NCBI RefSeq assembly: GCF_964355755.1
Contig: NC_092677.1
Span: 8,127,001-8,191,000, forward strand
Reading direction: 5' to 3'
Length of the DNA: 64,000 nucleotides
Source of the DNA: Antedon mediterranea
Lineage: Eukaryota > Echinodermata > Crinoidea > Comatulida > Antedonidae
The translations under genes and the position numbers were made by a program. Below the pieces are notes generated by a model. That model saw only the letters and a program-made list of their open reading frames with translations. It was not told the DNA's origin and did not search any database. Below, in pieces: positions 26,301-35,126 of this stretch. Position 1 is the first letter of the stretch; each line of letters starts with the position of its first letter.

Positions 26301-27864
26301 CCGAATTTTGCCCTTACGTAAATTTATATATAGATTACAGGAAATTCATCCACTTTTTTTTAGTTTTTATTCATTTTTATCTTAAACCAACGGCTGTTTC
26401 AACCTCTTCACTGTTGGGATGGGAATTTTAATTTAAGTACAGGAAATTTATAAATTTGTTTTAATTTCTTTATATAAAACTGGTTGATTTTCATCTTAAA
26501 TCAACGTCTGTTTCAACCTCTTCACTGTTTGGTGGGAATTTTAATCTTAATTAGTACAGCTAAATTGCTGTTAGTTTCTTTATATTAAAATGGTTGATTT
26601 TTAATATCTTAATCAATAGCTGATCAATGGTTTCAATATCATCACTGTGAAGATGGGAATTTAAAAAACAAAAAAGGGAAGTTCTTTAAAATAAAACTTA
26701 GTGGATTTTTATATAGTAGGCCAACTGTTTACTCTTTTATAATATCAATGGCATTTTCAGCCACATAAATACGCCTGGTGAGTTTGACCTTAATCAATTC
26801 AACGACGAGCAAAGGCAAATATAAAAAAATTGTCCAATCGTATTGAACCCTAAATTACTATCCACATCACTACGCCAAAGTCAAACTAAACTTACAAAAC
26901 TTTTTTAACTGACCAATCAGGACTTTCTTGACTCTTATATTTTATAATTGTAGGTCAATATATAAGGAACAGAACTTACTTTTCTTCCAAAAAACTATCA
27001 TCCCATTTTTCAAAAGCTAGCGAATCTTTTACTGCTCCTCTCATAACCAATGGTTTCTTTTTACTGACATGAAGATCTGAAAACTCTCTAGGGTGAGGTA
27101 CCACAGGGACTTCCATGACTTTGCCCTCTGCCTTGCGTTGGTAGCCTTAAGATATAAATTAAATATAACATTAATTAGTTTGTATTTTATCACCACTAAC
27201 CCTTGGTTTTGATGTTATATATTTTCAATGGTGCTTAGTGAGTGAGTGGCTGAGTGGTTAAGACAGTGGGACTGTAATACGTAGCCATAATATCGGCAAG
27301 GGTTCAGGCCTCACTAGCTCCATGGTTCTGGTGGTAGAACAAGTCTTCTCGGATAAGGACTATAAACCGTAGGTCCAGTGATACAAAAAATGCTCATTTG
27401 CACTTTTTAAAGAACCTAGTAGTTTAGTACATCTTTCGAGACCAGTAGGGGTTACCCTGGTGTACTGTACTACAGTAGTTTACACAGCCACTGTCAAACA
27501 CAGCCACTACTTAAAAGTAGGCATTCTAGTAGGTCTCTTTCTTAGTTATAATAATAAATTGATTGTGGAACTATGACGATGGAGAGTGTAAGATATTTCC
27601 CTGACCTAGAGAAGAATTGACTGGCCAAAACAGGGAAGGTTCTTTGTCTATGACTTCCGCAGTTTATGATGTTGTGAGTTGTTACTTACCTAATGGTCTT
27701 AAATGACCATCCGGTATCCCAGATCCTGATCTGCTTGATTTGAATTGTACTGGAAATTTGACATCCATTCTCATGTCCTTCGGGAAAGGAACATTACATT
27801 CCACCAACAACATTAGGATACCAATTATACTCAATTGCAAAATTGAACAGTTTTTAACTTCCAT
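20379..27864 (-). CDS. ER-luminal JmjC hydroxylase-like protein, RDEL
   Basis: Eight exons read high to low: 27690-27864, 26980-27145, 23833-23989, 22969-23160, 22306-22438, 21809-21966, 21406-21579, 20379-20528. All junctions are GT-AG and in phase, giving 434 residues. A hydrophobic signal peptide occupies about residues 1-24. The JmjC/Cupin_8 fold starts near PLVMRGA (90-96) and has iron ligands H197, D199 and H278. N203 and K212 sit exactly where the asparaginyl hydroxylase FIH has N205 and K214, so Fe(II)/2-oxoglutarate binding looks intact. A C-terminal helical region includes a degenerate EF-hand (FDKRNRGFVT, from D391) and ends WRDEL, a KDEL-type ER retrieval signal. A luminal protein hydroxylase is inferred; the substrate is unknown. 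ER-luminal JMJD8 is a loose analogue with a different layout. Confidence 0.9.
20661..20730 (-). repeat. Dispersed repeat, reverse of 10841-10920
   Basis: On the minus strand it reads through AAATCCAAAGGCAAATTACT to GTATCAGTGGCTGGATCTCA, matching 10841-10920. It lies in the last intron of the JmjC gene. Confidence 0.7.
22505..22658. mobile_element. Intronic MITE
   Basis: Inverted ends GCCGCATTCACCATTCACAC and the complement of GCCGTATTCACCAATCACAC bound a 154-bp element in intron 5 of the JmjC gene. A possible half-copy lies near 31575-31615 (GGCCGTATTTAATAAATAAC). No coding capacity. Confidence 0.75.
24104..24275. repeat. Dispersed repeat, widespread marine type
   Basis: CCTTCGCCTAGGAGGTTTAT is followed by TGTTTGTTTGTTTGTTAGCAGG and then CACGGATGACTCCATTGAAT with TTTTGGAGAC. 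From memory, this arrangement resembles a repeat seen in many marine invertebrate genomes. It lies in intron 2 of the JmjC gene. The family assignment is recollection, not a search result. Confidence 0.5.
24895..26182 (+). mobile_element. Dispersed element, copy 1
   Basis: It starts with the palindrome AGATGGTACGC...GCGTACCATCT and runs in parallel with 60861-64000: the shared text includes GTCGTGCCCACAGATGGTTC, GATTTCAAATGTACGTACCG and, near the far end, TCATCGCAAATCAATACATT and ACACCCCTATTTGGGGC. A short internal direct repeat (around 25430-25510 and 26118-26210) carries TTTAATCGTCAATAA. No intact protein frame is shared by both copies. The element interrupts a tandem array whose units lie on both sides. 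It sits in intron 2 of the JmjC gene. Confidence 0.8.
26330..26665 (+). repeat. Tandem repeat, about 115-bp unit
   Basis: Three units marked by TGTTTCAACCTCTTCACTGT start near 26395, 26509 and 26628, the last diverged. A further unit with the same core lies at about 24790-24894, immediately left of the dispersed element. The array was probably continuous before that insertion. Confidence 0.8.
27233..27500 (+). mobile_element. tRNA(Leu/Ser)-like SINE
   Basis: The head has an A-box-like GTGGCTGAGTGGTTAAG and a B-box-like GGGTTCAGGCCTC, typical of tRNAs with a long variable arm. The body contains GCTCCATGGTTCTGG and TCGGATAAGGACTATAAACC. A reverse copy with the same body lies at 38155-38318. 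This family differs from the SINE at 2826. It lies in intron 1 of the JmjC gene. Confidence 0.75.
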
Positions 27865-29329
27865 GTTTAAACAATTAGATCTACAGCAAACAAAGTAAAA
27901 TATATTATCTTAGAAAAAAAAGACGCCACTGTAAGTACCGTGAGCTACATGTAATTTCAATCAAAACGTTTTTCGTTTATAATAGAAATTCTCTATAAAA
28001 AAAAACACCTGTAGTTGGCCGAAATTAACTGAGAGAATGACACGATCGCTTAACTAACATGTATGCCACGTGTAGATAGTTTTGTGGTAACATCACCCAT
28101 ATAATACTCTTCCCAATCGATAAAGAATGAACTCATTGTAAGCAGTGAATTATTAGCATGTATTGGAAGGTCATAGCTAGGCCCAGGACCAATGACAAAG
28201 CCGGCACAATCAGTGCACCATGACTCCCCAATCACTGAGCTTCCAGCTGTCATACTCTAGCCTACGATAATCGATTAACATAAAATCGATAAAACACACG
28301 TTCCTCCTCTGTACGTACTGATTGAACATGGTCTAGGCCTACTATTAGATCATTTCTATCGTTTCCTAACAGACATTAGTAGTTAGCTTACTGTGCGGAA
28401 TTTTTTTCCCAAGCCGTTTCCTCTTATCTCTTAAAACTTGCCTTTTTGTTTTGTTTTATGATGTATTGTTGTGTTCGTGACGCATGACTGGGTCTGAATC
28501 CAAACAGTCAACCAATCAGACGCGAGTCTAAAAGAAGTTTTTTTTTCAATTACTTTGCCTTAATTACTGAACATTGAGGGCAAAATATCATCATATTTAT
28601 TTATTTTTATTCAAATTCAAAATGTAATAGTCTTACCGCCTATACAATAAAACATCTGAGTATATTTTGGTCTACTGCCTTAGATGTACTACTCTGTTAA
28701 GGTTAGCAAACTTATTTATTTATTTTATTAATTAATTAAAACTAATGAATAAATTATCGCAAAATCATTGAAAATCTCTATGAACATTATACATCTAAGA
28801 TTAAGAATACAAAACCAAATAACAACAATAGTAGTAAAATTGTGTTACTGGAGACCTAACCTTTTCCCTCCGTTTATACGTGAACTTCGATCTGTCATTT
28901 CCTCCATCAGTTTCAACACATCCGGTTATTGCAGTATAATCAGTACACAATTAATGTAAATTCTTTCTGTTTATTGATTTTCCATCCATTTTCAGAATTA
29001 TTATGCGTCCAAATGAATGTAAATGATGCGTTCAGGTTAAAAACCATGATACCTAAAACAGGGTCAACCAATCTTAGGTTTTGGGTCTATAGCTTTCGTG
29101 ATCTTAGGTTTCGTGACACCCATCTAAATACCGACCGAATTAACTAAACAAAACTGCACATAATTATCTTTACATAAACAGGCCTACAAAAGTTATGTAT
29201 ATGGTTGTTAACGTTTTATTATGGGTACGATACAAGAGTTATTATCTACATATAACAAACACTCACGCGCGCGCTAATTGTGTTGTTAGGATCAATCCAA
29301 ATTGATAATTGCTGCCAACCAAATATTTT
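27865..29329. other. Intergenic region between JmjC and Ig-receptor genes
   Basis: It holds the presumed 5' region of the JmjC gene (a candidate acceptor TTTGTTTGCTGTAG on the minus strand about 16 bases before its ATG), the 67-codon frame at 28050-28253, and the 3' flank of the Ig-receptor gene. No other gene recognised. Confidence 0.5.
28050..28253 (-). CDS. Hypothetical 67-residue open frame
   Basis: A complete ATG-to-stop frame whose composition (WCTDCAGF, IDWEEYYMGD) looks more protein-like than most AT-driven frames nearby. I recognise no family. It lies about 200 bases upstream of the JmjC start on the same strand, so it could be an upstream frame or an exon of that transcript. However, splicing from the GTTAGT near its end to the acceptor before the JmjC ATG would reach an immediate stop. 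No membrane segment or signal peptide is visible. Low confidence. Confidence 0.25.
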   Translation of the reverse strand: MTAGSSVIGESWCTDCAGFVIGPGPSYDLPIHANNSLLTMSSFFIDWEEYYMGDVTTKLSTRGIHVS

Positions 29330-32300
29330 TTATTTTTTTCTTTTAACATTTATATATACAGGTGTATCATCCGTCTTCCTCTGTAGATCTTGGTAAAGGG
29401 TGCCTTTTTGTTCGCCATTATAAACGGTGTAAACCTAAAAAAAAAAAAGTGGAGAGTACAAATGAAATATCTGTAGTGAGGAATGTCTTTCAGTAGTTTA
29501 GTTTTTTTGTTTTGTTATTCCTTTAAAGCTCACACTGAACATAGTTGTTCATAAACACACAGGGACGAGAACTGAGAGCTATCTATGTTGCACTCATGTA
29601 TTTTTTACTCAATAACATTTAGTTAGGGCCTTATACATGCAAGTAAAAAGTTGCAAAAGGTAACAAATGGTTGATTAAAATATTGATTATAATATCGAAC
29701 AATTAGTATATCGCAATTCTTAAAATACCAAAAAATATACTCTACATGAAGAAAGTAAAACCAAGGCAATCTAACACCAGGATGCTGAGCTGCTCCAGAA
29801 ATCAAGGGTTTATTCGGCGGCTGCGACACGATCAGTGCCACAAACCTTAACAGACAACGCGGACCGCGCGGGGAATTTATTTGTTTATACTGTTGGTATT
29901 TGTCGCAGCCAGACATTAGATCAAAGGAATGTTACGAGTTCCTATCTTGGCAAGACCAGTGTCCTGTTGTTAGATTTCCCTGGTAAAACTTATGTCTTCA
30001 TAATATGTATACGGCAGGTGGGTATTGCTCTTTTCAAATTGTTCAAGATTGGTATTCACTCCCTCCTCTCATGCGGCGTCTAGTTGTAAAATGATAATTG
30101 TTTTACAACCCCCTAATTATATGCGTGCAAGACTGAACATTTTACTTACTGCCTCCTTTGTCTGGTGCGAAGCTTCTGGTACCTATAAAAAGATAAGGAA
30201 GTCATGGTAGGTTAAAGTTTCTGAACTCATACACATTAGATACATTGATGAGACATAAACCGTTGTGAAACAAACCTTTAAACAGAATCCTCACAACAGT
30301 TAGACATTATTTAACTACTGGTAGAACCTTCCAGGTTGCGTACTGTTTCATCTTTCAACGTCGTCCAAGTGCACAATCCATTTTCGTTATTTTGAGCAGA
30401 TTTTACTGAAGATGAATGCTTCCAATCAATACAGAATGTTTTGTCTTTCCGATGATGTAATCAGGTTTGATAGAGCGGCGTGATAAAAGTACTATAAAAG
30501 TATAATAACCTGATTCTTTGATGCTTTAATTTTGCCGAAGATTAAGAATACCGAAGAAGTTAAAAGTATTCCAACCGCAAGTCCAACAAATGCGATACCA
30601 ACGATGAGCCCGGCTTTTCGATTTTCTGAAACTGAAGCAAAGGTATTGTGAGAATGGTTCTATTTTATTCTATTTTAAATAATAACCTGATTCTTTGCCG
30701 ACGATTAAGAATACCGAGGAAGTTTAAAAAAAGTAAACTGAATTTTGAATGAATAGAACATCTCATCTCATCTCTCATCTCATAGCCTATTTCACCCACT
30801 GCTGTGTGAAGGCCTCCTCTAGCTGTTTCCATTTAGTTCTGTTCCTTGTCGATCTTTCCCATGTTGCCGTTTCCATGTACGTTGTTATGTCGTCACGCCA
30901 TCTTCTTTTTTGCCGTCTCTTCTTCTTCTCCCTGTCCTCGGCTGCCATTCATTCAATCTCTACGTCCTTCTGTTGTCGTCTCTTCTGGCTATGTTTCCTG
31001 CCATCTCCATTTCAATTCTTTGATCTTTACCATGATGTCTTTGACTGTTGTTCTTTTCCGTATCTCACTATTTCTTCTCTGTCTTGTATTGATAGATTTA
31101 CCATTTTTCTTTCCATCGCTCTTTGTGTTGTTATCAATTTTTGTTCCATCTCTTTCGTTGTTGCCCATGTCTCTGCCCAATTAACTATAGTTGTTAGAAC
31201 ACATTGATTGTACACCCTGCTTCTTATACCCCTTTCACACCAAAACTCCGGAGTGTCTCTGGAGTTCGCTCTCCGGAGAATGTTCAGCTGTTCAACCCCG
31301 CAGTTTTAAACTCCGGAGTTGCTTGATTTTACCTTTCACACCAAACAGCGGGACGTCAACTCCGGGGTGTCTCCGGAGTGTCTCCGGAGTTTTGCTTTTG
31401 GTGTGTGAAAGGGGTATTAGTGACATGGGAATGTCTTGGTCGGTCAGGATAGAACATGAATGAGTGTAAATTTCAAACATACAGGAACATAACAAACATT
31501 TGCAATAGGCACATTAAATAAATATTGTTTTTATTATGATTATGTTACGTATCGAGGTGCCAAGTGAACTACAGTGGCCGTATTTAATAAATAACACTTA
31601 ATTGAGATATTTCCCTTAAATCAAGACAATTAATTTAAATCACGTTATTATAATTACCTTCAAAACTGTAATTTGAATCCATGGTTGCTAAAAGCACAAA
31701 GAAAGAATTATGTTATGTTAATATTTCCACAAAAACATGACAATATAATGAGATTAAACATGTTCATTTGGTTTTTAGTTTCGAAAAGAATTGTCACAAT
31801 TTACTATGACAAATAAAGATAAATAAAATAAAAGCAAAAACAAATTTTCAATAGGCCTACTAATAAAGTTATTCTCTTTTGCCAAAAAATGAATAAAAAA
31901 TAAACTGTAAAAATATAATGTAACCAGGAACCCTTCCAGACAATGTGCTTCAGATATCAGATATACATCATTTTTTATTCAATGGAGAGAAGATATCTCT
32001 AGAAACTATTTCCAATTGTAATTCAAAATTCAAAAATCTTACAAAGCAACGAAAGTGTTCCTATGTTACTCAACTTTCCTTCATTTCTGTTGTAAGCGGC
32101 ATTTTCCGCTCGGCACTGATAAGCGCCCTCATCCATTTCATTTACTCTGTTAATCTCCAAAAACAAATATCTCTTAATAAATGACTTCATGTACTTCCCT
32201 TTATTTGAGACGTTCAGCAACTTTCCGTCTTTGAGCCACTCAGTGCTGATAGGAGGGTATCCATATGCAGTTAATGAACAAACAAACAAACCAGTTGTAT

Positions 32301-33901
32301 TTTTTCTTAAATGTATATCTGGTGATTTGAGAGTAATCTCTCCTAGATCTGTAATGATATTGTTTCATAATAACCATTAACCATTTCTCTATTATAGCTA
32401 CTCCCTGTTTTGCAAAATGTTGCGGAAGAGGGCTCAGTATACTTACAACTTACTCTAAAGTATTCTGATCTACTTGACTTCCCTTCTTCATCTTTAAACG
32501 CATCGTTCTCTACTTTACATTGGTACCGTCCTGTGTCCGTCTGTTCTAATCTAATGATCTCTAACGACGTTGTATTAGTCTGTGAATACTTCAGTGTGTC
32601 ATACACATCTATAACGTTCCCATTTTTCAACCATGTGACGTTGTATAAGTTCGGAACGCCTTTAGATGAGCATATAAATGTTGCATTTTCGCCTATCTTG
32701 CTGTACGTTACGGGAAGCTTTAGTACAGGTACTTCTAGATCTGTGTTTACAATCCACAAACAAAATTAATAAATAAATTAGTAGAAATACATTGTTTTTA
32801 TCTATGCAACAACAATTAAATTCACTTGCAAATGTGGATAAACCTATGCCTATGGATATAAGCCAAATATCATTTGACAGTCATGATTACAATCATAGCA
32901 CTGTGACTAGGTAGGTCAGGACTAACCCTTGAGATTGGAAGAAAATCACCAAGCTTTAAACTTCACAACAAATACAATTGAATACACATTATGTCAATTC
33001 AATTGCTCTCTACATGACAGCGTATCACATGGTATTCGAACATACAGTATCTATAATAGTGAAAAATACAAATTGTGTGTGCTTCTTTTCTACTTACAAT
33101 TGACAATCAGCTGGTAGTTTGCACCTTTCCCAGTTACTTCGTCTCTGCAAAAGTAGGAATCAGCATCACTAATATCAATCTTTCTAATAGAAAGAGCACC
33201 ATCACTTTGTAAAATGTATCTCCCATTACTAGGCCTACTAATACTTTCGTCGTCAGTAGAAACAATAAGATCTTTAACTGACGTTGATGATCTGTACCAA
33301 CGAGTACCGAAACTACTTTTTATTGAACATGTCGGCAGTTCTCTTGATTCACCAGCTTTAACCTCAATAATTGAACATGTTATTGCTCGAATACCTACAA
33401 AGATAATAAAATGCAGATATTCTTTGATTTTAGTTTCATTATTATGCACAAAAAACGTTAATAGCAGAGCAGATAAAAAGTTAGTAGGCCTACATCTGCA
33501 ATAATGGTTACATAATAAATATATAGCATTATAGGCCTATGATATAAAATGCCTGCGTGTATCATGTGAGTTTTGAAAATCGTACTTGGCTTGGTAACGA
33601 AGATACGGATTTTCGTGATTAATGAGTTATGTACTCGTGGTTATTTGTGAGTACGGAGTTCGGTATGCTTGCTGTTATTACAACAAGCCAGATATGTTGT
33701 ATATAAAGGCGAATAAATTGATCTGATTGTGTCGTACACATCGTCTAGTCTAGGATGTGTACCTTTTCTTTAAATTACTCAAGTATAACGAAGAATGACA
33801 TCAAGTGGCCACAAGAAAAACGTTAAGCAGCCAAAAAATAAATTATACTTACTAAAACATAAAACAATTATTATTGACACGTAGTGGTAATGAATGTGCA
33901 T
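29330..33901 (-). CDS. Three-Ig-domain receptor with tyrosine-motif tail
   Basis: Eight exons high to low: 33853-33901, 33098-33394, 32447-32740, 32043-32348, 31658-31687, 30510-30631, 30150-30182, 29330-29434. Phases agree throughout (phase-1 Ig exons), giving 411 residues. A 16-residue signal-peptide exon leads to Ig1 (C39, W49, C99), Ig2 (C139, W152, C190) and Ig3 (C237, W251, C292), each with a D-x-G/A/D-x-Y-x-C end. Sequons occur at N134, N149, N171, N230 and N259. A 30-base microexon gives the juxtamembrane piece, and residues 333-357 form the membrane span. The short tail carries YQDL (391-394) and YINV (404-407). YINV fits a Grb2-type pYxN site, and the pair resembles a loose ITAM. 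Cell-surface recognition or adhesion with tyrosine signalling is inferred; no orthologue named. Confidence 0.87.
29755..29990. mobile_element. Foldback/MITE-like element
   Basis: CCAAGGCAATCTAACACCAG at 29761 is inverted near 29982 (minus-strand CCAGGGAAATCTAACAACAG), with a second inverted pair GGCTGCGAC inside. It lies in the last intron of the Ig-receptor gene. A related half-copy is at 56784-56866. Confidence 0.7.
30680..30726 (-). pseudogene. Partial duplicate of transmembrane exon
   Basis: This 47-base stretch repeats the donor end of exon 6 (30510-30631), including CTGATTCTTTG and ATTAAGAATACCGA on the plus strand, with about 13 bases missing. It keeps a GT donor but no acceptor, so it is unlikely to be used. 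Confidence 0.75.
30775..31213 (-). pseudogene. Decayed LINE 3' fragment in intron
   Basis: Minus-strand frames read NWAETWATTKEMEQKL, then TTQRAMERKM and later KKRRQKRRWRDDI, the arrangement seen after the reverse transcriptase in many invertebrate LINE proteins. The reading is split between at least two frames with stops, and there is no catalytic core. It sits in intron 5 of the Ig-receptor gene. Confidence 0.75.
31227..31416. mobile_element. Palindromic MITE with TTA duplication
   Basis: Inverted ends TACCCCTTTCACACCAAAAC and its near-complement bound a 190-bp element rich in CTCCGGAG. TTA lies outside both ends (31224-31226, 31417-31419). The TSD length matches the MITE at 6573, but the termini differ. 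It lies in intron 5 of the Ig-receptor gene. Confidence 0.85.
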
Positions 33902-35102
33902 GTTTACAATGGTGTCTAAGTATCAGACTGAAGAAGAAACAACTGCAGTAGTAAATACGGGATTTTCTATTTACTACTAGTAGGCCTATACCCCGATACC
34001 GGACACATTTCCGCTTTTACATGTATGGTTTTGTAACCAAGGCCAATTAACTTTCTTTTTACAAACTCTAAATTTATGTTAATGTTTCCTGCTCAAATAT
34101 AAAATGTATATGTTGTAACTGGTTATTAGTTTTGATCATATTCGCACTGATCTTAATTTTGGGGTTTTTTTGTTATATATAAACGACAGTATACTTGTTG
34201 ATTAGAACATTCAAATAATTAACTCGACTTTTTTTGAAAAAACGGAAGGACATGTACGTGTTAGATTAAAGCGTTCTAGAGAACTTTCTTGAAATTTTTA
34301 GGGAATTTCTGAGATCCGCTCTGGTAAAAAACAAGGAAACCGATTAACTGTACGAACTAAAACCTTTTGTTTTGCATACATTTAATCAGAATTAGTCTAC
34401 ATCCCATACATACAATACAATATACAGTAATATATAACGTCATTATCATATCATTAATATAAAAATATTAGCAAATTATGTTTAATAGTATATTAATATA
34501 GTTTGTAAATACAAATTGATTATTGCTTTTATATACTATATTCCTGTTGACGAAGAGGCATACCACAGAACCTCTTGCAAAAAGTATAATTCCACCATCC
34601 CTTATATTGCAACAAAATACAGGTATCAACTTAAAGACCAGTTAAATCCAATTCGAGAATACTGTCCGGTAACATTCATTTCATAACTTTGAAACTACAG
34701 CCCGCACTTGAAGCTTGAGAATTCTTTCCCGAAAATTATAACAAAGAACATGAACCGAGTAGTTTGCATCGATACAAAACAACGGAATTTGTTACATTAT
34801 GATTAACAACAATTCTTAATAACCTTATTTATTTTTTAACAGCGGAATCAGAACGTTCGCCGTAAAATAAGTAAACAAAAGACATGTTAATTGGGTAACT
34901 ATTTTTTCACAGTATTTTCCTATGAAAGATTGATTGAAATTTGTTTATACCAAAAAAAACCAGCAGAATTGTTATTATAAAATTTGCGGCACACCTCATA
35001 TATATATATTTCTGAGAAGAACTTTTTGAGTTGAGTAGAATTGTTATTATATGTTAAGCTAAAAATGTATTGTTTCTTTCCTAGAGCAAACGTTTTGTTT
35101 GC
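33902..35102. other. Intergenic, upstream of Ig receptor
   Basis: Presumed 5' flank of the Ig-receptor gene and 3' flank of the PAF-acetylhydrolase gene. AT-rich; no exon or element recognised. Confidence 0.5.
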
Positions 35103-35108
35103 TTTATT
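35103..35108 (-). promoter_or_regulatory. Polyadenylation signal of PAF-AH gene
   Basis: AATAAA on the minus strand, about 19 bases past the stop codon of the acetylhydrolase gene. Confidence 0.65.
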
Positions 35109-35126
35109 GGTCAGCTTGACTGTTGT

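Noticed and set aside
30749-31207. Plus-strand frames of 152 and 112 codons
   Set aside because: They are antisense to a decayed LINE fragment whose minus-strand reading is recognisable.
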